From: Devosia sp. | GTDB taxonomy: Bacteria > Pseudomonadota > Alphaproteobacteria > Rhizobiales > Devosiaceae | Length of the DNA: 64,000 bases | Assembly (NCBI RefSeq): GCF_028290625.1 | Contig: NZ_JAQGJM010000022.1 | Location: 62,001-126,000, forward strand | Direction: 5' to 3' | Shown: in pieces, positions 9,539-20,663 of the stretch | Numbering within the stretch: position 1 is the first letter of the stretch | Layout of the letters: every line of letters starts with the position of its first letter | Notes under the pieces: generated by a model | What the model was told of the DNA's origin: nothing | Database searches by the model: none | Seen by the model: the letters and a program-made list of their open reading frames with translations, nothing else | Program-made: the position numbers and the translations under genes

Positions 9539-9816
9539 AATACCCTCCCCACCGCCGCAGTCGGCCGCGCGAAAGCCCGTGAGTCAAGCCATGCGTCTCA
9601 AATCCCGGATTTTCGTCGCGCACTGGTGGGACCGGCGCTCGCCCACCGCAAACAAAATGTCAATAATCGGGTTGCCGCCCGTCCAGCGCCCGGTGTAACC
9701 TTCACTCACGCCTCCTGGCGCAGCTATTGGTCATCACCACCTCATTCATCGCCGGTCCAGCCGTTCCAGACCTCCCTCTGGCCGCGAGCGTCCGGCGCTT
9801 CGCAAAGGAAATTACC

Positions 9817-10785
9817 ATGAAAACCGTCCGGCTCGGCCGCACTGGCCTCGAAGTCAGCCGCATCTGCTTTGGCTGCATGTCCTTTGGCAAGGTTACCGAG
9901 GAGCGCCCCTGGGTGCTCGGCCTCGATGACGCTCGCCAACTGTTCCAGCGCGCCTGGAACGAGGGCATCAACTTCTTCGACACCGCCAATGTCTATGCCC
10001 AGGGCACCAGCGAGGAAATCACCGGCGCCCTGATCAAGGAACTGGCGCCACGCCAGGAGGTCATTCTGGCCACCAAGGTGTTCGGCCGCATGCGTCCGGG
10101 CCCCAATGGCCAAGGCCTGTCGCGCGGCGCCATCATGGCCGAAATCGACAATAGCCTGCGCCGCCTCGGCACCGATTACGTCGATCTCTACCAGATCCAC
10201 CGCTTCGACCCCGTGACCCCGGTCGAGGAAACCATGGAAGCCCTCAACGATATCGTGCGCGCCGGCAAGGCCCGCTATATCGGCGCCTCCTCCATGTATG
10301 CCTGGCAGTTCGCCAAGTTGCAGAACGCTGCCGAGCACCATGGCTGGACCAAATTCGTCTCCATGCAGGACCAGCTCAGCCTAGTCTATCGCGAGGAACA
10401 GCGCGAAATGCTCCCGCTCTGCCGCGATCAAGGCATAGCCGTGCTGCCCTGGAGCCCGCTGGGCGGCGGCAAGGTCACCCGGCCCTGGGGCACCGAGACC
10501 AAGCGCGCCACCACCGACCGCTACAACAAGTCGATGTATGACAAGGACGACACCAAGCCTATCGTCGATGCGGTCGAAGCCGTCGCCAAAGCCCGCAATG
10601 TGCCCATGGCGCAGGTCGCCATGGCCTGGGTTCTGGCCCAGCCCGATGTCACCTCGCCCATCGTCGGTGTCAGCAAGATGAGCCATTTGGAAGACGCCGT
10701 GGCCTCGGTTGGCCTGGTGCTGACCAGCGATGAAATCGCCAAGCTCGAAGCCCCCTACAAGCCCTTGGTCGTCACCGGCTTCTAG
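9817..10785 (+). CDS. Aldo/keto reductase
   Basis: MKTVRLGRTGLEVSRICFGCMSFG, DTANVYAQGTSEEITG, DYVDLYQIHRFDPVTPVEETMEAL, KARYIGASSMYAWQ. Confidence 0.92.
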   Translation: MKTVRLGRTGLEVSRICFGCMSFGKVTEERPWVLGLDDARQLFQRAWNEGINFFDTANVYAQGTSEEITGALIKELAPRQEVILATKVFGRMRPGPNGQGLSRGAIMAEIDNSLRRLGTDYVDLYQIHRFDPVTPVEETMEALNDIVRAGKARYIGASSMYAWQFAKLQNAAEHHGWTKFVSMQDQLSLVYREEQREMLPLCRDQGIAVLPWSPLGGGKVTRPWGTETKRATTDRYNKSMYDKDDTKPIVDAVEAVAKARNVPMAQVAMAWVLAQPDVTSPIVGVSKMSHLEDAVASVGLVLTSDEIAKLEAPYKPLVVTGF

Positions 10786-10791
10786 GCTTTA

Positions 10792-10815
10792 GTGGGCCGG
10801 ACGAGTCCGGCCCTC
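10792..10815. repeat. Intergenic hairpin between AKR and SDR genes
   Basis: gggccggac-ga-gtccggccc stem; no T tract. Confidence 0.6.
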
Positions 10816-10836
10816 ACTCCATCACAAGGCAGTCCC

Positions 10837-11613
10837 ATGACCACGCTCACCATTCCAGATCTCGCCGGCAAGGCCGTGCTCATCACCGGCGCCTCGACCG
10901 GCATCGGCGCCGCCCTGGCCAAGGGCTTCGCGGCGCAGGGCGCCCTGGTCGGCCTACATTACAATTCCAGCGGCGACGCCGCGCAGGCCGTGGCCAAGGA
11001 TATCGAAGCCGCCGGCGGCAAGGTCGTCCTCATCAAGGCCGACGCCAATCATTCCAAGGAAATGGCCTGCGCCGTCGACGAAACCGCGCAAAAATTCGGC
11101 CGTCTCGATGGCTTGATCAACAATGCCGGCGGCATGGTCGCCCGCGTCAAATATGAGGACATGACCGACGCGCATTACGACGCGGTGATGGACCTCAATG
11201 GCCGCTCGGTGCTGGCCGCCTGCACCGCCGCCATTCCCCACCTGAAGCGCCAGAATGGCGGCTTCATCATCAACACCACCTCGATTGCCGCCCGCAATGG
11301 CGCCAGCAACGGCGCAGGCATCTATGGCTCATCGAAAGCCTTCGTCTCCAACGTCACCCGCGGCATGGCCAAAGAGCTGATAGCCTTCGGCATTCGCGTC
11401 AATGCGGTAGCGCCCGGGGTCATCGATACGCCATTCCACGAACGCTACTCCACGGAAGCCCAGATGCAGGCCATGCTGGCCACCATTCCGCAGGGCCGTG
11501 TCGGCACCGCCGAGGATTGCCTGGGCACGTTCCTGTTCCTGGCCTCCGCGGCCTTGTCCGGCTACATCATCGGCCAGACCATCGAGGTCAATGGCGGCCA
11601 GTTGATGCCGTAA
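10837..11613 (+). CDS. SDR family NAD(P)-dependent oxidoreductase
   Basis: VLITGASTGIGAALA, NNAGG, YGSSKAFV, C-terminal GQTIEVNGGQLMP. Confidence 0.92.
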   Translation: MTTLTIPDLAGKAVLITGASTGIGAALAKGFAAQGALVGLHYNSSGDAAQAVAKDIEAAGGKVVLIKADANHSKEMACAVDETAQKFGRLDGLINNAGGMVARVKYEDMTDAHYDAVMDLNGRSVLAACTAAIPHLKRQNGGFIINTTSIAARNGASNGAGIYGSSKAFVSNVTRGMAKELIAFGIRVNAVAPGVIDTPFHERYSTEAQMQAMLATIPQGRVGTAEDCLGTFLFLASAALSGYIIGQTIEVNGGQLMP

Positions 11614-11729
11614 CGGCAGCGGCGTTGGCCTATAGCACTATCGGCTAGGTCTGCGACCGCGCAATTCTTGCTACGCTCCCGCGTCGGGAATTGACCTGAC
11701 CGCCGACGCGAGCCTTGGAAATATTGTTG

Positions 11730-12362
11730 ATGCTTTTCGACGCCACCGCCCTCTCCGCCTATCTCGAAATCATCACCATCAATATCGTGCTCTCCGGCGA
11801 CAATGTCGTCGTCATCGGCATGGCGGCGGCGACGCTGGCGCCTGAATTGCGCGCCAAGGCGATCCTGGCCGGCATTGCCGCCGCCACCGTCATCCGCATC
11901 GGTTTCGCGCTGCTGGCAACCCAATTGCTCGCCATCCCCGGCCTGCAGCTCGTCGGCGGCCTGCTGCTGCTCTGGGTCTGCTGGAAGATGTACGAGGAAC
12001 TGCGCGCGCAGGACCGGGCCGACCACCCGACAGCCGACGAAATCGCCCATCTCCCGCGCAAGACCCTGCGCCAGGCCGTCACCCAGATCATCGTCGCCGA
12101 TGTGTCGATGTCGCTCGACAACGTGCTGGCCGTCGCCGGCGCCGCCAAGCACAACATCACTGCCCTCGTGTTTGGCCTGGTGCTGTCGGTGGTGCTGATG
12201 GGCGTGGCCGCCAGCCTCCTCGCCCGCATCCTCGACCGCTATCGCTGGATCGCCTGGATCGGCCTGTTGATCATCGTCTACGTCGCCGTCACCATGTTGT
12301 ACGAAGGCGCCGACCAGTTGATGGGGCATACGCTGCCAAACATTCCATTACTGAAGGGGTAG
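11730..12362 (+). CDS. TerC family integral membrane protein (YjbE-like)
   Basis: EIITINIVLSGDNVVVIGMAA, VADVSMSLDNVLAVAGAA duplicated acidic motifs. Confidence 0.88.
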   Translation: MLFDATALSAYLEIITINIVLSGDNVVVIGMAAATLAPELRAKAILAGIAAATVIRIGFALLATQLLAIPGLQLVGGLLLLWVCWKMYEELRAQDRADHPTADEIAHLPRKTLRQAVTQIIVADVSMSLDNVLAVAGAAKHNITALVFGLVLSVVLMGVAASLLARILDRYRWIAWIGLLIIVYVAVTMLYEGADQLMGHTLPNIPLLKG

Positions 12363-12433
12363 GCGTTCTGCTTTCAATGGTTCGCGCGGTTCATCGCGTC
12401 CAGCATCTGTCTCGATCCATTCCACCCACCGCC

Positions 12434-12512
12434 CTTCCCGCGGGCTTGACCCGCGGGCCTCCATCGGCACGGTACAAGCGGCCAACGGCCCGCGGGTCAA
12501 GCCCGCGGGAAG
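12434..12512. repeat. Perfect 26-bp inverted repeat (GC-rich palindromic element)
   Basis: cttcccgcgggcttgacccgcgggcc (12434-12459) / ggcccgcgggtcaagcccgcgggaag (12487-12512); outer ccaccg/cggtgg also pairs. Confidence 0.9.
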
Positions 12513-12554
12513 AACGGTGGGGAGAGATATGCATCTATTGAGAGAGCGGGCTGC

Positions 12555-13025
12555 CTATCCCCTGAGCATCCCCGCATAAACCCCCGGCTTGGACTTCGGG
12601 ATATCCATGGCATCGAGCCGCTTCTGGTAGAACGCCACCGGACCGGGATCCCCGATCACGGCGTAGCCGTAACCGGCCTCGCGCATACCCTTGAGCGTGG
12701 CAATCAGCAGCGCCTCGCCAATGCCCTGGCCCCGCTCGGCCTCATCCACCCCGGTGGGGCCGAAAAATCCCTTGGCGGTGGTATCGTGGCAGGCAAAACC
12801 CAGCATCTTGCCGTCGCGCACCGCGATCCACACCGTGATCGGCGCCAGCGCCAACCCGCGCGTTGCCTCCGATACCCAGGTCGGTCCGAAATGTTCCGCG
12901 ATCCACGCCAGTACCACATGCGCCTCGGGGGCGATCGCGCGACGCACCACAATGCCGGCGGCGGCAACCCGCGCTTCGGCTTCGAACACGGGCAGGTCGT
13001 AAAGGCGGACCAGAAGGTCAGTCAC
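12555..13025 (-). CDS. GNAT family N-acetyltransferase
   Basis: VDEAERGQGIGEALLIATLKGMREAGYGYAVIGDPGPVAFYQK acetyl-CoA binding motif. Confidence 0.85.
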   Translation of the reverse strand: MTDLLVRLYDLPVFEAEARVAAAGIVVRRAIAPEAHVVLAWIAEHFGPTWVSEATRGLALAPITVWIAVRDGKMLGFACHDTTAKGFFGPTGVDEAERGQGIGEALLIATLKGMREAGYGYAVIGDPGPVAFYQKRLDAMDIPKSKPGVYAGMLRG

Positions 13026-13042
13026 GTCAGGCTCCTATAATT

Positions 13043-14034
13043 TCAAATATGGTGGCAACGCACGCTATGCGACGCGCCGACAAAGACTGGATCGGGCATC
13101 ACCTGCTTGCAGATGGCAGTGACGCGCGGGCAACGCGACACGAACGGGCAGCCCTGGCTTTTGTTGGTCCACAGCGGAATATCCGTCGCCCGGCGTGTCC
13201 GCGTGGTCGAAATCTTGCGCGCCGGATTGGGCACCGCCTCGATCAGCAGCTGCGTATAGGGATGCTGCGGCCGCCCGGTAATCTCCTCGCTCGGCCCCTG
13301 CTCCACCAGATGCCCGGCATAGAGCACCGCCGTGTCCTCGGCAAAATAGCGCGCCGTGGCGATATCATGGGTGATGTAGAGCGCGGCGAGGTTACGTTGC
13401 ACCTTCATGTCTTCCAGCAGGTTCAAAATCCCCAGCCGCACGGACACGTCGAGCATCGAGGTCGGCTCGTCCGCCAGCAGCACCACCGGCTGTACCGACA
13501 GCGCCCGCGCAATGGCTACGCGCTGCCGCTGCCCGCCCGACAGTTCATGTGGCCGTCGCGCCAGGTAATCGGCAGCGGGCTTCAGTCCAACCCGGTCCAG
13601 CAGCCCCAGCATTTCCGCATTCACCGCCGCGCCGCGCAAATCGGGCCGATGCAACCGTATCGGCCGCTCCAGATGATAGCCGACGGTTTGCACGGGGTTG
13701 AGCGAGCCAAACGGGTCCTGGAACACCATCTGCACGTCGGACCGGTATTGATCCAGCCGCCGCCCCTTGAACGCCGAAATGTCCTCGCCCTCGAAGGTGA
13801 TCTTGCCCTTCTGCGGCGAATACACCCGCGCCAGCATGCGCGCACAGGTGCTCTTGCCCGAGCCCGACTCGCCAACCAGCGCCAGCGCCCGCCCGCTCAC
13901 TAGCTTCAGCGACACGCCCGACAGCGCCCGCAACACCACCTGCCCGAAGAACGCGCCACCCAGCACGAATTCGGCGGTGACATTGTGCATTTCGATCACG
14001 GTTCGGCCGGCCGGCATCACCGGCGTGTCCAATT

Positions 14035-14053
<19 letters not shown>
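13043..14053 (-). CDS. Oligopeptide/oligosaccharide ABC transporter ATP-binding protein (OppF-like)
   Basis: GESGSGKST, ELSGGQRQRVAIARAL, LLADEPTSMLD, C-terminal GCPFVSRCP Cys motif; ATG at MSLAAVELD. Confidence 0.9.
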
Positions 14054-14992
<939 letters not shown>

Positions 14993-15003
<11 letters not shown>

Positions 15004-16024
15004 CGACGGACCTTCCCCGGCGCTTGAGGAATTTTTTGATCCGGCCGCTCAGCCGCGCGGCGCGCAATTGCGGGCTGGTGATCTCGTCGACGCCGAAATT
15101 GATCAGCACCAAAGCCGCACCGGTCACCATGATCGCCACTGCCGGCGGCCACACTTCCCACCATGCCCCGGTCTGCAGCGACTGCGACCGCTGCGCCCAA
15201 TACAGCATCGTCCCCCAGGTCACCGAGCTCGGACTGCCCAGCCCGATGAACTCCAGCGCCGCTTCCGCCAAAATCCCATAGATCGTCGCCAGCACGGCGC
15301 CACCGACCACGAACGAACTCATATTCGGCAAGATCTCGCGCACGATAATGCGCCACTTTTTCTCGCCCATCAGCTCGGCTGCCAGCACGAATTCCCGGCT
15401 CTTGATCGACAGTGTCTGCGTGCGGATCGTGCGCGCGCTCCAGCCCCAGCCGGTAAAGGCCAAAACCAGGCCGATAATTGTCGGGCTTGCCTCCTCGACA
15501 AAGGAGGCCAGCACAATGATCAGCGGCAGCGCCGGCAGCACCAGCGCCACATTGACGAAAAAGGTCAGCACCTCGTCGACCTTGCCGCCGAAATAGCCGG
15601 CCGAAATCCCCACGCCCAGCCCGATCAGCGTCGCGCTGATGCCGGCGATGAACCCCACGGTCAGGCTGGTCCGTCCGCCCTCCAGCAGCTGGCTAAAAAT
15701 GTCCTTGCCCTGCCGCGAAGTGCCCAGAAAGTGCTCCACCCCCGGCTGCACATGCGGCTTGCCCGCCCGCCGATAGGGATCATAGGGCGACAGCAGCGGC
15801 GCCAAAGCCGCCATCACCACGAACACCGTCAGGATGATCAGCCCCGCCACGCCCTTGCCATTGGTCAGGAAGGTCTGCACTCCAGAGGGAAACCGCCGCA
15901 AGAATCCCGGTCGCCGCCTGATCTTGAGCTCGCCCATCAACGCATCCAGCGTCGGCGCCGGATTACCGTTGGTCGCGCTCACCGATATGGCGACGAACGC
16001 CCCGTTTTCGGTCAATTCGCTCAT
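14993..16024 (-). CDS. ABC transporter permease (OppC-like)
   Basis: DPP-type permease: HFLGTSRQGKDIFSQLLEGGRTSLTVGF, AAELMGEKKWRIIVREILPNMSS. Confidence 0.9.
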
Positions 16025-16025
16025 G

Positions 16026-17009
16026 CTAATGCCCTCCCGACGTGCGCAGGCGCGGATCGAAGATGACGTTGAGCACGTCTGAAATCAGGTTGGCGATCAG
16101 CACGCTACAGGTGAGCAGCGTCAGCTGCGCCTGGATGAAGGTGTAATCACGCGACTCGATGGCATTGAGGGTGAACTTGCCCAGCCCCGGATAGTTGAAC
16201 ACCACCTCGGAAATGAACGCCCCACCGAACACGAACCCCACCGACAGGGCCAGCGAGGTGATCTGCGGTAGGATGGCGTTGCGCGCCACATAGCGATAGC
16301 GCACCCGCCGGTCCGACAGCCCCTTGGCCTTGGCCAGCACCACGAAGTCTTCGTTGAGGAGATTGATCATGGTGTTGCGCATGCCCAGGTGCCACGAGCC
16401 GAAATTGACCAGTACGATGGACAGCACCGGCAGCACGGCGTGCCACGAGATGCTGACCGCGCTCTCCCAATTCCACCCCGGTACCAGGTTGATGTCATGC
16501 GCCCGGCCCAGCGGAAACACCGCCCATTCCAGCGCAAACGCATACCACAGCAGCAGCGCCACCACGGCCGGGGTGAAGGCATTCATCATCACATTGATGG
16601 GCGTGAACACGCTGTCGAAGAACCCGCCGCGATGCCAGGCCGAATAGATACCCATCACCAACCCGATGCCAAGCGACAGGAAGGTCGCGACGCCAACGAG
16701 GAACAGCGTCCACCCCGCGGCGTAAAATAGGAGACTGGAAGTCGGCTCGGGAAAATTGACCGTCGAGATGCCAAAATCCAGATGCAGCAGCTTCCACAGA
16801 TATTGCCCATACTGCTCGAGCAGCGAGCCGTCATACCCGTAGGCTTTCTTCAACATCTCCATCTGGTCGGGCCGCATCTTGCCGCGCAGCGCCATGAAGA
16901 TGCGCGTCGTCGGATCACCCGGCATCCAGCGCGGCAAAAAGAAATTGAGCGTAATCGCCACCATGAAGGCCGCGAAATAGAACCCCAATCTTCGTGCTAG
17001 AAATGCCAT
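16026..17009 (-). CDS. ABC transporter permease (OppB-like)
   Basis: RLGFYFAAFMVAITLNFFLPRWMPGDP N-terminus; EVVFNYPGLGKFTLNAI. Confidence 0.9.
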   Translation of the reverse strand: MAFLARRLGFYFAAFMVAITLNFFLPRWMPGDPTTRIFMALRGKMRPDQMEMLKKAYGYDGSLLEQYGQYLWKLLHLDFGISTVNFPEPTSSLLFYAAGWTLFLVGVATFLSLGIGLVMGIYSAWHRGGFFDSVFTPINVMMNAFTPAVVALLLWYAFALEWAVFPLGRAHDINLVPGWNWESAVSISWHAVLPVLSIVLVNFGSWHLGMRNTMINLLNEDFVVLAKAKGLSDRRVRYRYVARNAILPQITSLALSVGFVFGGAFISEVVFNYPGLGKFTLNAIESRDYTFIQAQLTLLTCSVLIANLISDVLNVIFDPRLRTSGGH

Positions 17010-17044
17010 TTTGCTACCTTTGTCGGTCGCGGTTGCTGCCCGTA

Positions 17045-17163
17045 CCCCTCACCCCACCCTCTCCCCGGAGGGGCGAGGGAGCCTGTTCAGCGGCTGATCG
17101 CCGAACCTGCCACGAACTGGATCGGTCCCCTCGCCCCTCCGGGGAGAGGGATAGGGTGAGGGG
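17045..17163. repeat. Long GC-rich inverted repeat between SBP and permease genes
   Basis: cccctcaccccaccctctccccggaggggcgaggga (17045-17080) versus tcccctcgcccctccggggagagggatagggtgagggg (17126-17163), near-perfect complements. Confidence 0.88.
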
Positions 17164-17178
17164 ACCTTATGCGCTCGC

Positions 17179-18852
17179 CTACTGCGCCGCCTTCGGCTTC
17201 AAGCTCAGCAACACCTTGACCCGCTCATGCACGCCGGCCGGATTGTTCGGCCGCGCCCATGGATTGTCCGCGTCGGGCCAGCCGGTGAAGTTACGCGTCG
17301 AATATTCGTACCAGGCCGGGTTGGAGAACAGCGTGATCACCGGCAGGTTTTCGGCCACCTTGGTCATGATCTCGGTCACCTTGGCCTTCTGCACCGCCAC
17401 ATCGGCCGTGCCGCTGATGGCATCGAGATCGGCCTCGATTTCGGGGATACGCATCTGGTGCATCGATTGCTCGTTGAGCGTGCCCGGCGTCATCGTGCGG
17501 GGGTTGAACATCGAGTGATAGGTGAACCACGGCGTCGAAGAGAGATTGGTCCACATGATGTAGACGTCGAAATTGCCGGTCGGAATATTCTCGAACCAGG
17601 CGCCTTCCTCGGGCGTCTCCATCTTGGCGTTAACGCCGATATCGGCCAGGTTTTCCGAAATGGTCTGCAGCGTATTGACCCAGTCGTCCCAGCCGGACGG
17701 CACTGCCATCTTGAAGGCGATCGGCGTGCCGTCGGGATTGTCGCGCCAGCCGTCGCCGTCCTTGTCGACGAACCCGGCATCGTCCAGCACCTTCTTGGCC
17801 GCATCGGGATCGTAGTTCAAAAGGTACGCGTACGGCTCCAGAGCCGCATCATCGATCCAGTCCTTGTAGAACATGCCCTCGCCGATCGGATACTTGGCCG
17901 GGCTGGTCAGCCCGAACGTGGCTATATCCAGCAGCGTCTCGCGGTCGATCGCCATCGACATCGCCTTGCGGAATTCCAGATTATTGAACGGCGCCTTGGT
18001 GGTGTTGAGCTGCAGGTTGGTGCCCGCGTCGGCGGGCAACCAATAATGGTTGTCCGGGCTCTTGGGCGTATAGGTGATGTCCGGATCGGTGATGCCGTCC
18101 GTCGCCCAGTCGAGGTCGCCATTGGTGATCGCCGCAATAACCTGCAGGTTGTCTGAAAGTTGCGGATATTCGATGCAGTCGATCGTATTGGTGGCGTTCT
18201 CGCGATAATTCGGGTTGCGGCACAGCTTGAACGAATTGCGCGAGAAATCGCGCACCTGCGTGAACGGCCCGGTGCCCACCAGGTTCGGATTGGCGAAATT
18301 CTTGGGGTCCGGCACGTCCTTCCAGATGTGTTCCGGCAGCGGGAAGATCGAGCCGATATTCAGATGCGCCAGCGAATCCGGATGCTGCAGCAGGAACTTG
18401 ACCGTGTGGTCATCGATCTTCTCGACTCCGGTCAGGATGCCGCTCTGCTGCGCCTCGTCGTAAAAGTCGAAGCCGACCGGATAGTCGCGATGCGCCTTGG
18501 CATAGTTATAGGTGAACACCACGTCGTCGGCCGTGAAGGGTTCGCCATCGCTCCACTTCTCGCCTTCGCGCAGGTGATAGGTCACGCTCATCAGGTCCGG
18601 CGCGATATCGAAGCTGGTGGCCAGCCCCGGAAAATCATTGTCGGGATGCCACACATTGTAGATCCACAGCGGCTCGTAGGCGAAATCCTGCACATAGGCC
18701 TGTGGGCCCGAATAATTGTACGGGTTGTAGTTTTCCACCATGGCGTCGGTATGCACCGGCGCCAGGCGAATGATCACTTCGGCCTGCGCTCCCGTGGTCA
18801 AAGCCGTGCCCAGCAACGCCGCGCCGGCCAGCATCATCAATGTCCTGCTCAT
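17179..18852 (-). CDS. ABC transporter substrate-binding protein (SBP family 5)
   Basis: Signal peptide MSRTLMMLAGAALLGTALTTGAQA; WSDGEPFTADDVVFTYNYAK, LEFRKAMSMAIDRE. Confidence 0.92.
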   Translation of the reverse strand: MSRTLMMLAGAALLGTALTTGAQAEVIIRLAPVHTDAMVENYNPYNYSGPQAYVQDFAYEPLWIYNVWHPDNDFPGLATSFDIAPDLMSVTYHLREGEKWSDGEPFTADDVVFTYNYAKAHRDYPVGFDFYDEAQQSGILTGVEKIDDHTVKFLLQHPDSLAHLNIGSIFPLPEHIWKDVPDPKNFANPNLVGTGPFTQVRDFSRNSFKLCRNPNYRENATNTIDCIEYPQLSDNLQVIAAITNGDLDWATDGITDPDITYTPKSPDNHYWLPADAGTNLQLNTTKAPFNNLEFRKAMSMAIDRETLLDIATFGLTSPAKYPIGEGMFYKDWIDDAALEPYAYLLNYDPDAAKKVLDDAGFVDKDGDGWRDNPDGTPIAFKMAVPSGWDDWVNTLQTISENLADIGVNAKMETPEEGAWFENIPTGNFDVYIMWTNLSSTPWFTYHSMFNPRTMTPGTLNEQSMHQMRIPEIEADLDAISGTADVAVQKAKVTEIMTKVAENLPVITLFSNPAWYEYSTRNFTGWPDADNPWARPNNPAGVHERVKVLLSLKPKAAQ

Positions 18853-18864
18853 CTTGCACTCCCT

Positions 18865-18883
18865 GTGTGAGATCGATCCCAGA
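18865..18883. promoter_or_regulatory. Candidate LacI-family operator upstream of the SBP gene
   Basis: gtgtgagatcgatcccaga; matches the motif upstream of the lacI gene (20017-20035) at 16/19 positions. Confidence 0.55.
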
Positions 18884-18968
18884 AACGAACTAAGGTTTCG
18901 CCACTATGGCGTCGGGCCGCGCGCCCCTCAGCAGCGCGACACGGTTTGGCTGCCCGCAGGCAGCGTGG

Positions 18969-20000
18969 TCAGGCGGTCTCCTTCATCACCTCGGTCAGCC
19001 GAGGCTGTGCCACGCTTTCGCGCAAAACCAACTGGGTTGGCACGGTGATTTCAGTGTGTTCGAGCTTCTCCCCGGCCAACAATTGCAGCAGCAGGTTCGC
19101 CGCCAATTGCCCCGCCTCGCCGACCGGCTGCCGCACCGTGGTCAGCGCCGGCGTCAAATGCCGCGCGTGAAAATTGTCGTCGAACCCAATCAGCGAGACA
19201 TCCTCGGGCACGCGCCTGCCATGGCGTTTCAGCGCCAGCAGCGCGCCGGCCGCGATGTCGTCGTCACCGGCAAAGATGGCGGTAAAATCCTCGCCCGAAC
19301 CCAGCAACGTCTCGGTGCCGGCAAATCCGAACCGCTCTTCGAACTCGCCATACTCAACACGGATATCGCTCAGCGTCATGCCATATTCGCCCAGCGCCGC
19401 CTCGATGCCGCGCAGCCGCTCGCGGCTGTCGCGATAGATCAGCCCGCCGCTGAGATGCGCTATCCGTCGATGTCCCAGCGCCAGCAGGTGCCGCATCGCC
19501 TCGCGAGCCCCGGTGAAATTGTCGATGGCGATATGGGCCCGCGCTACCGGACAATCGTCGCCCCCGATGGTCACCACCGGCACGCCAGATTTGCGCAGGA
19601 TATCCAGCACATCGGCCCGGATCGGATTTTCGAGATAAAGGATCAGCCCGTCGCAGGCCCGATCCAGCAATTCGATGATCGCTCGCGACTCCGCCTCGAT
19701 TTCGGCATGTCCCGAGGTGACCAACAGCGACTTGCCCGCCGCCCGGCAGGCCACCTGCGTGCCGCCCACCATCTGCGCATAGAACGGGCTCGAGACGTTC
19801 ACCACCACACCGCCGATAATGTTGCTGCGGTTGGAACGCAGACCACGCGCCATGGTGTTGGGCCGATAGCCCAATTCGGTAATCGCCTTAAGGATCGCCT
19901 GACGCTTCTCCTCCGACACATACCCATTGTCGGCGACGACGCGCGACACTGTCGAGCGCGATACGCCAGCCCTTTTGGATACATCGGTGATCGTCGCCAT
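18969..20000 (-). CDS. LacI family transcriptional regulator
   Basis: MATITDVSKRAGVSRSTVSRVVADNGYVSEEKRQAILKAITELGYRPNTMARGL HTH plus PBP domain. Confidence 0.93.
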   Translation of the reverse strand: MATITDVSKRAGVSRSTVSRVVADNGYVSEEKRQAILKAITELGYRPNTMARGLRSNRSNIIGGVVVNVSSPFYAQMVGGTQVACRAAGKSLLVTSGHAEIEAESRAIIELLDRACDGLILYLENPIRADVLDILRKSGVPVVTIGGDDCPVARAHIAIDNFTGAREAMRHLLALGHRRIAHLSGGLIYRDSRERLRGIEAALGEYGMTLSDIRVEYGEFEERFGFAGTETLLGSGEDFTAIFAGDDDIAAGALLALKRHGRRVPEDVSLIGFDDNFHARHLTPALTTVRQPVGEAGQLAANLLLQLLAGEKLEHTEITVPTQLVLRESVAQPRLTEVMKETA

Positions 20001-20016
20001 CGCCGCTCCTCGTCCC

Positions 20017-20035
20017 GTGTGGGACCGATCCCACA
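20017..20035. promoter_or_regulatory. Candidate LacI-family operator upstream of lacI
   Basis: gtgtgggaccgatcccaca: inverted repeat GTGGGA(CCGA)TCCCAC with central CG. Confidence 0.6.
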
Positions 20036-20278
20036 ATCAGAGTTGCAACGCCCAGCCAAGTCAAGATGACCACTTTGTCATTTGTGCAAATTAATCCGAC
20101 GCCGAGCCGAGGCCGAACGCCGCGGCCAAGGCTTTGACGACGCTATCGTTTTAGCACGCCAGCCACCGGGACAACACCTCCGGCTGGTATTGCTTTGGTA
20201 GCAAGTGGTCACAAAGTGGTATTAGTTTTGCAAAGACCCGCCGCTGCCCTAGCAATTCGGCGTGACGGTCCCGACCGA

Positions 20279-20527
20279 TCAGCCTTTGAAATAAAGCTTG
20301 GTTTCCACCCGCTGGCCTTCGGCATCCAGCCGCCACACCGTGGCCCGCAGCCGTTCGACATTACCGATCCGGAACAACTGCTCCTGCAGCACTTTGGCCG
20401 CGGCCGCCTCAGGGGTCGCCGCCGTGACGCACTGGCTCTCCGTCTGCTGCGGCCGGCCCAGCGGATTGGTGTTGTAGGACTCGACGGTGAACTCGAACTG
20501 CTCTGTACGCTGCATATTGTCTCCCAT
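20279..20527 (-). CDS. Small hypothetical protein (82 aa)
   Basis: [39 protein letters not shown]...; not antisense to a known gene. Confidence 0.5.
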   Translation of the reverse strand: MGDNMQRTEQFEFTVESYNTNPLGRPQQTESQCVTAATPEAAAAKVLQEQLFRIGNVERLRATVWRLDAEGQRVETKLYFKG

Positions 20528-20663
20528 GCCCCAACCTTACCGCAGCACGCCCGGAAAAGCGAAACGCGAAAACGACGACCGCTGCCCGTCATCCTATTGG
20601 CCACTCGACAAATCGGAACCATCCGGGGACGATGCTCGAAGACGTTGTGCCGAGGAACCACCC

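Noticed and set aside
11614-11729. Confident yybP-ykoY riboswitch call
   Set aside because: The canonical 5' GGGGAGUAG element is not visible; kept only as a low-interest lead for a covariance-model check.
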